This document shows positions 44,539 through 53,622 of a stretch of DNA of 64,000 bases, piece after piece. The notes beneath the pieces were generated by a model. It had not been told where the DNA came from. It saw only the letters and a program-made list of their open reading frames with translations, and did no database searches. The stretch comes from Clostridia bacterium (GTDB lineage: Bacteria > Bacillota > Clostridia > UBA1381), in the NCBI GenBank assembly GCA_017621875.1, contig JAGASE010000001.1:434001-498000 (forward strand), in the 5' to 3' direction. Position 1 is the stretch's first letter. Every line of letters starts with the position of its first letter. Position numbers and translations under genes: made by a program.

Positions 44539-45654
44539 ATGATATATCTTGATAATGCGGCGACAACAAAGCCGTCTTTAGCAGTGTGCGAGGCTGTTAA
44601 AAGCACCTTTGACTGCTTTGGAAATCCGTCCAGTCTGCACGGGCTTGGGCTTTCGGCAGAGAAAATAATATCGGCGGCAAAGGAGAAAACTGCCCGCGTA
44701 ATAGGCGTTCGGCCGAAAAATATATATTTTACATCGGGCGGAACAGAATCAAACAACACTGCAATTTTAGGCTACGCATTTGCAAATAAAAAACGCGGAA
44801 ATCATGTTATTACAACAAAAATTGAGCATCCGTCGGTTATTGAGCCGTTTCATGTTCTGGAGAAAAACGGTTTTGAGGTGACTTATCTTGACGTGGACAG
44901 GGACGGCAAAATCCTGCTTTCAGAATTTGAAAAAGCTCTTTGCAAGGATACGATTTTGGTAAGTGTTATGGCGGTGAACAACGAAACCGGAGTAATTCAG
45001 CCGTTTGACAAGCTGAAGGAGCTTATGCGTGAAAAAGCTCCCAAGGCGGCACTTCACTGCGATGCGGTACAGGGCTTTTTGAAGGTTGACATAAATGCAA
45101 AAAAATGCGGAATTGATATGCTCTCGATGAGCGGACATAAAATTCACGGCTTAAAGGGTACGGGAGCTTTGTATATTGCCGATAATATCAATATAAACCC
45201 GATTATCTGCGGCGGCGGTCAGCAGAAGAACATGCGTTCGGGAACTGAAAATGTTTCGGGAATTGCGGCTTTCGGAGCGGCTGTTGAGGGCTTTTGCCGA
45301 ATAAGCCCGGATAAGCGGACGGAGCTTAAAAACAAAATACTTGAAAATATTGATAATGTAAAAATCAACGGCTCGGACGATAATTCGGGATATGTTTTAA
45401 ATGTGTCCTTTCTCGGAATTAAGGCGGAAATTCTTCTGCACAGCTTAGAGGCTAAGGGAATTTATGTTTCCACCGGCTCTGCATGCTCGTCAAATAAGCC
45501 GATGCCGAGCCATGTGCTTACGGCGATGGGGCTTACGGCGGAGGAAATAAAGGGAGCGGTACGCTTTAGCTTTTCGGATGAGGATTTTGACGTGGATTTT
45601 GTTGTGCAGACGCTTAAAAATGAAGTTGAAAATATCAGAAAATATGTGAGGTAG
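44539..45654 (+). CDS. Cysteine desulfurase (NifS/IscS family)
   Basis: A 371-residue PLP enzyme: YLDNAATTKP start, TSGGTESNNTAI, cofactor Lys in SMSGHKIHGLKGTGALY (about residue 200) and the active-site Cys in STGSACSSNKP (about residue 322). It mobilises sulfur from cysteine. It lies 4 bases before thiI, as in the NifZ-ThiI pair of Bacillus, so it most likely supplies sulfur for tRNA 4-thiouridine. Confidence 0.94.
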   Translation: MIYLDNAATTKPSLAVCEAVKSTFDCFGNPSSLHGLGLSAEKIISAAKEKTARVIGVRPKNIYFTSGGTESNNTAILGYAFANKKRGNHVITTKIEHPSVIEPFHVLEKNGFEVTYLDVDRDGKILLSEFEKALCKDTILVSVMAVNNETGVIQPFDKLKELMREKAPKAALHCDAVQGFLKVDINAKKCGIDMLSMSGHKIHGLKGTGALYIADNININPIICGGGQQKNMRSGTENVSGIAAFGAAVEGFCRISPDKRTELKNKILENIDNVKINGSDDNSGYVLNVSFLGIKAEILLHSLEAKGIYVSTGSACSSNKPMPSHVLTAMGLTAEEIKGAVRFSFSDEDFDVDFVVQTLKNEVENIRKYVR

Positions 45655-45658
45655 ACTT

Positions 45659-46840
45659 GTGAAAGAAATAATTTTGGTAAAATACGGCGAAATAATTTTA
45701 AAGGGCGGCAACCGTCCCAAATTTGAAAAAATATTAATACAAAATATTGCGGACGCAATAAAAAATATTGCAGAAACACGCATAACCATTGCACAAGCAA
45801 CCATATATATTGAAGTAAAGGACGAGGAGCTTTTGGACGTTGTGTGCGAGAGGCTTTCGCTTGTTTTCGGTATTGTTTCGGTAACGCGTGCGGCAGTTTG
45901 CGAGAAAACGCTTGAAAGTATAAAGGAAACCGCACTTACCTACTGCGGAGCGGATTTAAAGCCGGGACGCAAGTTCAAGGTGGAGGCTAAGCGTTCGGAC
46001 AAGAAGTTTCCGCTTAACTCGGTGGAGCTTTCCATTGAGGTGGGAGGATATCTTCACGAGGCGTGCGAGGGGCTTGTTGTGGACGTGCATAACCCTGAAG
46101 TGACTGTTCAGGTGGAGGTTCGGGACAAGCATTCGTTTGTCTATTGCCGCGAAAACAGGCTTCGCGGTCAGGGCGGTATGCCGATAGGAACGGGCGGAAA
46201 GTCAACGCTGCTGTTATCAGGAGGTATCGACAGCCCGGTTGCCGGACATATGATTGCAAAGCGTGGAATTGAGCTTGACGCAATTAACTTTTTCAGCTTT
46301 CCGTACACAAGTGAGAGGGCAAAGGAAAAGGTGATAGAGCTTGCGTCAATAATTGCTCGGTATACGTCTAAGATAAACCTGTATATTGTACCTTTTACCG
46401 ATATTCAGCTTGCCATACGCGATAACTGCCCGGAGGAGCATATGACTCTTATAATGCGTAGGTTTATGATGAAAATATCGGAAATACTGGCAAAAAAGCA
46501 TAAATCACAGGCACTTGTTACGGGCGAAAGTGCAGGGCAGGTTGCGTCGCAGACTCTTGCGGCACTGGACGTTACAAATTCGGTAGTGGATATGCCGGTG
46601 CTGCGTCCGCTTATCGGTATGGACAAGACCGAAATTATAGAGCGTGCTCATGCGATAGACACCTTTGAAACCTCAATTTTGCCTTATGAGGATTGCTGCA
46701 CTGTATTTACACCGAAACATCCAACCACAAATCCGAAACGTGAGCTTGTGGAAAGGAGCGAAAAGCGTCTTGATGTCGATGCACTTATAAATGCAGCGGT
46801 GGAAGGGGTAGAAAAAATTGAAGTATATCCTAAATTATAG
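45659..46840 (+). CDS. thiI: tRNA 4-thiouridine synthetase ThiI
   Basis: A 393-residue protein with N-terminal ferredoxin-like and THUMP domains (VKYGEIILKGGNRPKFEKIL at residues 6-25) and a PP-loop adenylation domain (LLLSGGIDSPVAGHM). It ends without the C-terminal rhodanese extension of E. coli ThiI, the usual state in Firmicutes. The start is GTG at 45659 with GAGGT upstream. It thiolates U8 of tRNA. Confidence 0.95.
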   Translation: MKEIILVKYGEIILKGGNRPKFEKILIQNIADAIKNIAETRITIAQATIYIEVKDEELLDVVCERLSLVFGIVSVTRAAVCEKTLESIKETALTYCGADLKPGRKFKVEAKRSDKKFPLNSVELSIEVGGYLHEACEGLVVDVHNPEVTVQVEVRDKHSFVYCRENRLRGQGGMPIGTGGKSTLLLSGGIDSPVAGHMIAKRGIELDAINFFSFPYTSERAKEKVIELASIIARYTSKINLYIVPFTDIQLAIRDNCPEEHMTLIMRRFMMKISEILAKKHKSQALVTGESAGQVASQTLAALDVTNSVVDMPVLRPLIGMDKTEIIERAHAIDTFETSILPYEDCCTVFTPKHPTTNPKRELVERSEKRLDVDALINAAVEGVEKIEVYPKL

Positions 46841-46849
46841 TGAAAACTA

Positions 46850-46878
46850 TTGCAATTTCAGACAAAATAGTGTATAAT
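46850..46878 (+). promoter_or_regulatory. Predicted promoter of recA
   Basis: TTGCAA (46850-46855), 17-base spacer, TATAAT (46873-46878). I see no GAAC-N4-GTTC LexA box overlapping it. Confidence 0.75.
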
Positions 46879-46934
46879 ATCAACAAAAGTGTTATGATTA
46901 ATATATAATCTATACAAATTTCGGAGGATTTCTG

Positions 46935-48020
46935 ATGGAAAAGAAGCAAGCAGAAAAGAAACCTGTTGTGGTAATCGAAGATAGAGAAGAAAAAAGAAAG
47001 GCACTATCTGCCGTATTCGGTGCGATTGAAAAGCAGTACGGAAAGGGCAGCATAATGAAGCTGGGCGAAGCTCCGCACGTTGATGTTGACGCAATCCCTA
47101 CCGGTGCAATGACGCTTGATATGGCACTGGGCGTAGGCGGAATACCAAAGGGCAGAGTCATAGAAATATACGGACCTGAATCATCGGGTAAAACTACTGT
47201 TGCCCTGCATGTTGTTGCAGAGGCTCAAAAACGCGGCGGAGAGGCGGCATTTATTGACGCAGAGCATGCACTTGACCCGGTTTACGCAAAAAATCTCGGT
47301 GTAGATATCGATAATCTTATCGTGTCGCAGCCTGATACGGGCGAGCAGGCACTCGAAATTGCCGAGGCATTGGTACGAAGCGGTGCACTTGATGTTGTGG
47401 TAATCGACTCGGTTGCGGCACTTGTACCAAAGGCTGAGATTGAAGGCGAAATGGGCGGAGCTCATGTGGGACTTCTTGCAAGACTTATGTCTCAGGCACT
47501 TCGTAAGCTTACCGGCATTACCGCAAAGTCCGGAACCGCGGTAATATTTATAAATCAGCTTCGTGAAAAGGTGGGAGTTATCTACGGAAACCCCGAAACC
47601 ACGCCCGGCGGACGAGCACTCAAGTTCTTTGCCTCGGTGCGTCTTGAGGTAAGACGTCAGGAGCCGATTAAAAACGGTACTGAGCTTATAGGTAATAAAA
47701 CTAAAGTTAAGGTTGTTAAAAATAAGGTTGCACCTCCGTTTAAGGAAGCGGAATTTGATATTATGTACGGCGAGGGAATTTCCAAGAACGGAAACATTCT
47801 CGATATGGCAACAAAGTTTGATATAATCAAAAAGAGCGGTGCATGGTTCTCATATAACGGAGAGAGACTGGGACAGGGTAGGGATAATGTCAAAAAATAT
47901 ATGGACGAAAATCCCGACTTTGCTTCAGAAATTGAGAGCAAGGTACGCGAAATGCTGACTAATGGCGGTACGAGCACCGACAAGAATAATCTTGTCGAAA
48001 ATGACAAAAATGATGAATAA
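46935..48020 (+). CDS. recA: Recombinase RecA
   Basis: A 361-residue protein with Walker [10 protein letters not shown] (residues 80-88), Walker [11 protein letters not shown] and the L2 region ([20 protein letters not shown]). An acidic, Asn-rich C-terminus follows. It forms the strand-exchange filament and stimulates LexA cleavage. TCGGAGGA precedes the ATG. Confidence 0.98.
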   Translation: MEKKQAEKKPVVVIEDREEKRKALSAVFGAIEKQYGKGSIMKLGEAPHVDVDAIPTGAMTLDMALGVGGIPKGRVIEIYGPESSGKTTVALHVVAEAQKRGGEAAFIDAEHALDPVYAKNLGVDIDNLIVSQPDTGEQALEIAEALVRSGALDVVVIDSVAALVPKAEIEGEMGGAHVGLLARLMSQALRKLTGITAKSGTAVIFINQLREKVGVIYGNPETTPGGRALKFFASVRLEVRRQEPIKNGTELIGNKTKVKVVKNKVAPPFKEAEFDIMYGEGISKNGNILDMATKFDIIKKSGAWFSYNGERLGQGRDNVKKYMDENPDFASEIESKVREMLTNGGTSTDKNNLVENDKNDE

Positions 48021-48075
48021 AATTTTTGTTAATAGGGTATCTTTAACTAAAATTTCTGTTTTTTACTAAATAGGG

Positions 48076-48104
48076 TTGACGTTTAATACAATTTTTAGTA
48101 TTCT
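48076..48104 (+). promoter_or_regulatory. Predicted promoter of the HPr gene
   Basis: TTGACG (48076-48081), 17-base spacer, TATTCT (48099-48104). Confidence 0.65.
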
Positions 48105-48149
48105 AATAATGTATGTATTTTCGGAAATGCTTTGCAAGGAGGATTCTTT

Positions 48150-48413
48150 ATGTATTCAAAAGAAGTTGAGGTTCAAAATCAGGTTGGGCTGCATGCCCGC
48201 CCTGCAACATTTTTTATACAAAAGGCAAATGAATTCAAATCGAGTATATGGGTAGAAAAAGACGAGCGTAAAGTAAATGCAAAAAGTCTGCTGGGTGTGT
48301 TGTCTTTGGGAATTACCAAGGGAACTACCATTAATATAATTGCGGACGGAAATGATGAGGAAGAAGCAGTTGTTACGTTGGTTAATTTGATTGCTTCAAA
48401 TTTCACCGAATGA
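48150..48413 (+). CDS. ptsH: Phosphocarrier protein HPr
   Basis: An 87-residue HPr with His15 in VGLHARPATFF and Ser46 in NAKSLLGVLSL, both at canonical positions. It carries phosphate from enzyme I to sugar permeases and, when Ser46 is phosphorylated, serves CcpA-mediated catabolite control. ATG 48150 follows CAAGGAGGA; it does not sit next to ptsI. Compare the His15-less paralogue at 13763. Confidence 0.95.
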   Translation: MYSKEVEVQNQVGLHARPATFFIQKANEFKSSIWVEKDERKVNAKSLLGVLSLGITKGTTINIIADGNDEEEAVVTLVNLIASNFTE

Positions 48414-48431
48414 TTTTTACTTAAATAGCTC

Positions 48432-48465
48432 AAATAACTCTGCTGATAATGGTGGGGTTATTTTT
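48432..48465 (+). terminator. Weak terminator after ptsH
   Basis: AAATAAC pairs with GTTATTT, the 3' arm running into TTTTTC. Confidence 0.5.
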
Positions 48466-48503
48466 CAATTTACAGAGAAATTTTATTATTTAAAAGGATT
48501 CCT

Positions 48504-50384
48504 ATGTTTAATTTTGAAGAAGAACTTAAAAATCTGCCGGAGCTGCCGGGAGTATATATAATGCATAATTCCGATGATGAGATTATCTATGTGGGCAAGG
48601 CGAAAATTCTGAAAAACAGAGTAAGGCAGTATTTCGGGAGCAATAAAAACCATTCGCCAAAGGTGATTGCAATGGTCAATAATGTTGCGTACTTTGAATA
48701 TATTGTCACCGATTCGGAAATTGAGGCATTGGTACTGGAATGTAACCTTATAAAAAAGCATCGTCCCAAATATAATATATTATTGAAGGACGATAAGCAG
48801 TATCCTTATCTGAAGGTTTCCATAAATAAGGATTATCCACGCATCTATATGTCTCGGACGCTTAAAAAGGACGGTGCGAAGTATTTCGGACCGTATACAG
48901 GCATGCAGACTGTGCGTGCGGCACTGGAGATTGTGCAGAAAATATTCAAGCCGCCGCTTTGCTCAAGAAAATTTCCTGAGGATATCGGAAAGGGCAGACC
49001 ATGCCTTAACTATCATATAAATAACTGCTTTGCACCATGTATAAAAGGAAGTGTTTCACGCGAGGAATACCGCAGGGTGTTTTTTGACATATGCTCATTT
49101 TTGGAGGGCGATCATGAAAAGCTTTTAGCAGATATGCACGCTCAGATGATAGAGGCGTCAAAAAATACCGAGTTTGAAAAGGCTGCGGCACTTAGGGATA
49201 AAATCGAGGCGGTAAAACGCTTTGAGGAAAAACAGAAAATCATCAATACCGATCGTCAGACCGACATGGACATCATTGCGTCCTCACGTTTTGGAGGAAA
49301 GTCATTTGTTGAGATATTTTTTGTGCGAGGTGGTAAAATAACAGGGCATTGCAACTACAGAATCGATGATACGCAGGATATAGAGAACGGAGAGGTTTTG
49401 TCGGACTTTATAAAGCAGTTTTATTCGGAGGCAGAGAATATTCCGAAGGAAATTCTTGCCGAGCATGTAATTGTTGATGCGGACGTTATATCAAAGTGGC
49501 TTTCGGAGAAAAGAGGCAGCAAGGTTAATATTGTAACTCCTCAAAAAGGCGAAAAAAAGCAGCTTGTTACGATGGTGCATAAAAATGCCGAAATGGCTGC
49601 CGAAAATTATAGAATAAACAATATTAAATACTCCGAGTCAAAAAATAAAATTTCCGCAGATATTGCGAAAAAGCTAAGCATGGAAAAAATTCCTGTAAGG
49701 ATTGAGTCCTATGATATTTCTAATATTTCGGGCAGTGATAATGTGGCGTCAATGGTAGTCTTTGTAAACGGAAAGCCGTCAAAAAAGGATTATCGTCACT
49801 TCAAAATAAAGTCCTTTGAAGGAGCGAATGATTTCCTTGCGATGCAGGAGGTCATATACCGCCGTTTCCGCCATGCAAAGGACGAGGAAAAGAAAATTGA
49901 GGAAGGTACACTTTTGGCGGAGGAGGCAAAATTTTTGCCGCTTCCCGACCTGATTTTGCTTGATGGCGGAAAGGGACAAATGTCTTCGGTAAAGGAGATT
50001 ATGGAGGCGATTGACTGCGATGTTCCTGTGTACGGAATGGTCAAGGACTCGCGGCACAGGACGCGTGGGCTGCTTTCTGACGCCGGAGAAATTGAGCTGT
50101 CGCCGCTTGACAGTGTTTTTAAGTTTATCACGAAGGTTCAGGACGAGGTGCATCGCAGTGCCGTAACCTATCACAGAAAGCTCAGAAATAAGAACATGAC
50201 TAAATCCGAGCTTGATGATATAAAAGGCGTGGGCGAGGTGAAAAAAGGCACACTGATGAAGCATTTCGGTACGCTTGAAAGGATAAAGAAAGCCTCATTA
50301 GAGGAGCTTTGTGCGGCGGTTGATAAAAGGACAGCGGCAGCAGTTTGGGAATATTTTAAGGAGAAAAAGGATGTTCAGACTTAA
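48504..50384 (+). CDS. uvrC: Excinuclease ABC subunit C
   Basis: A 626-residue nuclease: GIY-YIG domain (LPGVYIMHNSDDEIIYVGKA, residues 13-32), a Cys-rich insert (CLNYHINNCFAPC), the UVR motif (FEKAAALRDKIEAV), the RNase H-like endonuclease domain (ESYDISNISGSDNVASMVVF, LLDGGKGQ) and C-terminal helix-hairpin-helix. It makes both incisions in nucleotide excision repair. It overlaps the next start by 14 bases. Confidence 0.97.
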   Translation: MFNFEEELKNLPELPGVYIMHNSDDEIIYVGKAKILKNRVRQYFGSNKNHSPKVIAMVNNVAYFEYIVTDSEIEALVLECNLIKKHRPKYNILLKDDKQYPYLKVSINKDYPRIYMSRTLKKDGAKYFGPYTGMQTVRAALEIVQKIFKPPLCSRKFPEDIGKGRPCLNYHINNCFAPCIKGSVSREEYRRVFFDICSFLEGDHEKLLADMHAQMIEASKNTEFEKAAALRDKIEAVKRFEEKQKIINTDRQTDMDIIASSRFGGKSFVEIFFVRGGKITGHCNYRIDDTQDIENGEVLSDFIKQFYSEAENIPKEILAEHVIVDADVISKWLSEKRGSKVNIVTPQKGEKKQLVTMVHKNAEMAAENYRINNIKYSESKNKISADIAKKLSMEKIPVRIESYDISNISGSDNVASMVVFVNGKPSKKDYRHFKIKSFEGANDFLAMQEVIYRRFRHAKDEEKKIEEGTLLAEEAKFLPLPDLILLDGGKGQMSSVKEIMEAIDCDVPVYGMVKDSRHRTRGLLSDAGEIELSPLDSVFKFITKVQDEVHRSAVTYHRKLRNKNMTKSELDDIKGVGEVKKGTLMKHFGTLERIKKASLEELCAAVDKRTAAAVWEYFKEKKDVQT

Positions 50385-51168
50385 AACTCACGGTGATTTG
50401 CAGTATTATACAATAGACGAAGTTGAGAAAACCGGCTTGGTTAAGCATTGCTTTACTACGCGAAACGGCGGAGTGAGCGAAAATGAATACAGGAGTCTCA
50501 ATCTTCGCATGAACTGCGATGATAAGAAGGAAAATATTTTAAAGAATTACAAAATTATATGTGATGAAATAGATGTAAATTTTGAAGATTTGGTCTTTTC
50601 AAAACAGGTTCACAGTGATACAATATATGTAGCGGAAAGGGCAGACTGCGGAAACGGTATAACAAAGCCGCAGAAGCTGGACGATGCCGATGCTCTTATA
50701 ACCTGCCAAAGCGGTGTGCCGCTTGCAGTTTTCGGAGCAGACTGCGTACCGCTGTATTTTCTTGATACCGAAAACCGCGTTATTGCACTTGCTCATTCGG
50801 GCTGGAAGGGTACAGTTCTACGCATAGGCGAAAAGGTTGTGCGGAAAATGATGAATGAATTTTCATCAAAGCCACAGAATATACTGACCGCTATCGGACC
50901 GTCTATAAAAGTATGCCATTTTGAGGTCGGTGATGAGGTTGCCGAGATTTTTCTTCATGAATTTGGTGAAACGGTTTTGGAAAAGCACGAAAAATATCAT
51001 GTTGATATGCAAAAGGCGATTGAAATGCAGCTTTTGGGCTGCGGTATACCGAAAGAAAACATTGTAAATTCCGGCATCTGTACCTACTGCAGCAGTGACC
51101 TTTTGTTTTCGCATCGTAAAACCAACGGCAGACGCGGCGTTATGGCGGCGATAATGGAGCTTAAATAG
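50371..51168 (+). CDS. pgeF: Multicopper-polyphenol-oxidase-fold purine nucleoside phosphorylase / PgeF-like
   Basis: A 265-residue YfiH/YlmD-family protein with FTTRNGGVSENEYRSLNL, VFSKQVHSDTIY, FGADCVPLYF, AHSGWKGTVLRIGEK and GICTYCSSDLLFSHRK, which supply the zinc-binding His-Cys-His set. Family members are adenosine deaminase/purine phosphorylases and peptidoglycan-editing factors; which applies is not decided by sequence. ATG 50371 follows AAGGAGAAAAAGG inside uvrC. Confidence 0.9.
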   Translation: MFRLKTHGDLQYYTIDEVEKTGLVKHCFTTRNGGVSENEYRSLNLRMNCDDKKENILKNYKIICDEIDVNFEDLVFSKQVHSDTIYVAERADCGNGITKPQKLDDADALITCQSGVPLAVFGADCVPLYFLDTENRVIALAHSGWKGTVLRIGEKVVRKMMNEFSSKPQNILTAIGPSIKVCHFEVGDEVAEIFLHEFGETVLEKHEKYHVDMQKAIEMQLLGCGIPKENIVNSGICTYCSSDLLFSHRKTNGRRGVMAAIMELK

Positions 51169-51179
51169 ATACGAGAGGA

Positions 51180-52769
51180 ATGTTTGATATAAAAAGGATA
51201 ATTTTTGCGATACTGATTATGATGCTGTCGGCAGGGCTTGCCGCCTGCGGCAGGTCGGAAAGTGAAGAGGGTTATGTCGAGAGCGGCGAGCTGGTTGTGA
51301 TTGAGGATTCGTCCGATATCAAGCTCGGCATGTATGACCTTGACACGCTTAATCCGCTTGAAACAAAGTCGGAGAGTGTACGAAAAATAATGAATATTGT
51401 ATATGAGCCGCTGTTTACTTTAGGTGCTGACAAAGCTCTTGAGCCTGTTTTGGCAAGTGGATACTCTCTCTCGCAAGACGGAACACAGATTACGGTAAAT
51501 TTGAAGGAGGGAGTAAAGTGGCAGGACGGAACGAATTTTACAGCCGATGATGTTGTTTATACTTTGAGTAAAATGCGTTCTGCAGGCGGTTTGTACGGCA
51601 AAATTTCGGATAAAATAAGAAGCTTTACTGCAACAAGTAAAACACAGGTAGTTATTAATTTTGAACGTGCCGAGCCTTCATCTGCATATCTTCTCACCTT
51701 TCCTGTGATTTCAAAAAGCACGAAGTATGTATCGGACGGAAGCTTTTCTCCTGTTGGCACAGGCTCATATAAGCTTGAATCAAAAAGCAGTACCGAGATG
51801 ATTTTGATGCCGAACTCTATATGGCATGGCGGAGAAAGCTCAAAAAAACGCATTTTGGTAAAGCTCTTGAAGGATAAAAATGCGGTTGCTGAGGCATTTA
51901 ACGTAAGTGAGATTGATGTGATTACCTCGGACGAGCTGAGTCTTGAGGCGGCAACCCCGAAAATGAATTCTCATACAGAGGAAATCGTCTCGGATAAGAT
52001 GGTTTTTCTCGGCTTTAACACAGCAAGCAGTGCAGTTTCTTCGGTAAATATACGAAAGGCGATAATCGGACTTTTGGACAAGCAGAAGATTTTGGAAAAT
52101 GATGCATACGGGCATGGAAGGGTGTCCGAACTTGCAATAAATCCGTCTTCATGGGCGTATCAGGGAGTGACTGCAGGCGAGCAGCCGCAGGATTATACGC
52201 AAAATCTGATTGCAGATGATGGGTATACGTTAAGCGACGGGATATATTATAAGGCGGGAGTACCGCTTTTTGTACGAATCCTGGTAAACTCGGATAACAC
52301 ACAAAGGGCGGCCCTGGCAGACGGTATTGCGGACAGCCTGAAGGCGTCGGGATTTTCGGTGACGGTTGAAAAGGTGTCATATGCGGACTATATCGCAAAA
52401 ATTTCGGGCGATGACTTTGATATGTTTGTAGGCGAGATTGAGGTTGAGCCGAATCTGAATCCGGCAACCATGCTTACGGCATCGGATAATTATTTCAATT
52501 TTGACATAAGTGGAATAAATGAAGTGATGTCACGCCTTTACGGTGTTACCGATAATGAGGTATACAAGGCCGGAATAGCGGAATTTATGCAGAAATTTTA
52601 TTCCGACCCGCCGTATGTGCCGCTGTATTTCAGAACGGAAAATGTTATTTACGGCTCATATGTTTCGGGCACGGTAAAGCCGAACGAATTTAATCCGTAC
52701 AAAAACATTGAAAAATGGTATATTTACGACAAAGACGGAAAAGAAAGCAAGGAAAAAACTGATGAATGA
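51180..52769 (+). CDS. Orphan peptide-type ABC substrate-binding lipoprotein
   Basis: A 529-residue family 5 solute-binding protein (DppA/OppA/NikA fold). Lipobox LSAGLAAC puts the lipid Cys at residue 23. MNIVYEPLFTLGADKALEPVLASGY and VKWQDGTNFTADDVVYTLSKM are the classic family segments. No permease or ATPase genes are adjacent; instead an RpiR-type regulator overlaps its stop. It may serve a transporter elsewhere or act as a sensor. GAGAGGA lies close to the ATG. Confidence 0.9.
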   Translation: MFDIKRIIFAILIMMLSAGLAACGRSESEEGYVESGELVVIEDSSDIKLGMYDLDTLNPLETKSESVRKIMNIVYEPLFTLGADKALEPVLASGYSLSQDGTQITVNLKEGVKWQDGTNFTADDVVYTLSKMRSAGGLYGKISDKIRSFTATSKTQVVINFERAEPSSAYLLTFPVISKSTKYVSDGSFSPVGTGSYKLESKSSTEMILMPNSIWHGGESSKKRILVKLLKDKNAVAEAFNVSEIDVITSDELSLEAATPKMNSHTEEIVSDKMVFLGFNTASSAVSSVNIRKAIIGLLDKQKILENDAYGHGRVSELAINPSSWAYQGVTAGEQPQDYTQNLIADDGYTLSDGIYYKAGVPLFVRILVNSDNTQRAALADGIADSLKASGFSVTVEKVSYADYIAKISGDDFDMFVGEIEVEPNLNPATMLTASDNYFNFDISGINEVMSRLYGVTDNEVYKAGIAEFMQKFYSDPPYVPLYFRTENVIYGSYVSGTVKPNEFNPYKNIEKWYIYDKDGKESKEKTDE

Positions 52770-53622
52770 TATTATACGCACGATAAAAGAGAAAAGTGCA
52801 GATTTCAGTAAAAGTCAAAAAATAATTGCGGCGTATATAACCGAGAACTGTGAAAAGGCAGCGTATATGACGGCGGGGAAGCTTTCCGAAAAAACAGGAG
52901 TAAGCGAATCCACGGTGGTGAGATTTGCGTATGAGCTTGGTTTTGACGGTTATCCTGCATTGCAAAAGGGCTTGCAGGAGCTTGTGAAATCGCAGCTTAC
53001 CTCTGTTCAGAGAATGGAGCTGGCATATGAAAAAATCGGAAGCCGCGATATTTTGTCAAGCATATTAAAGTCGGATATGGGACATATCGAAAAAACACTG
53101 GAAACGATTGACAAGGGTCAGTTTGAACGTGCAGCCGAGGCAATATCGTCGGCGAACAAGGTGTATGTGACAGGCGTAAGAAGTGCCGCGGCACTGGCAG
53201 AGTTTGCAGGGTTTTATCTGCATCTTATTTTTGACAATGTCTGTCTTATAAAATCTACCGGTGGCGATGACCTTTTTGAGCAAATTTTAAATGTAAAAAA
53301 AGGAGATGTTATAATCGGAATCAGCTTTCCGAGATATTCAAAAAATACCATAAAGGCTTTGAGATATGCAAAGAATAACGGTGCGACCGTTATCGGAATA
53401 ACCGACAGTAAAAGCTCGCCGATAGTGCCGGAATCGGAGCTTTGCCTTATAGCGGAAAGCGACGCTGCATCCTTTGTGGATTCACTTGCTGCACCGCTCA
53501 GCGTAATAAACGCCCTGCTTGTTGCAGTCGGCATGAGTAATAAGGAAAAAATGCAGAAAAATCTTGAAAAGCTGGAGCAAATCTGGGACGAATACGAGGT
53601 ATATGATAAAAATGACGGATAA
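52762..53622 (+). CDS. MurR/RpiR-family transcriptional regulator
   Basis: A 286-residue regulator with an N-terminal HTH-6 domain (FSKSQKIIAAYI, AGKLSEKTGVSESTVVRFAYELGFDGYPALQ) and a C-terminal SIS domain (NKVYVTGVRSAAALAEFAGFYL, IGISFPRYSKNTIKALRYAK, GITDSKSSPIVP). SIS domains bind phosphosugars such as MurNAc-6-P. Start ATG 52762 overlaps the upstream stop by 8 bases (ATGAATGA). Confidence 0.93.
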   Translation: MNDIIRTIKEKSADFSKSQKIIAAYITENCEKAAYMTAGKLSEKTGVSESTVVRFAYELGFDGYPALQKGLQELVKSQLTSVQRMELAYEKIGSRDILSSILKSDMGHIEKTLETIDKGQFERAAEAISSANKVYVTGVRSAAALAEFAGFYLHLIFDNVCLIKSTGGDDLFEQILNVKKGDVIIGISFPRYSKNTIKALRYAKNNGATVIGITDSKSSPIVPESELCLIAESDAASFVDSLAAPLSVINALLVAVGMSNKEKMQKNLEKLEQIWDEYEVYDKNDG

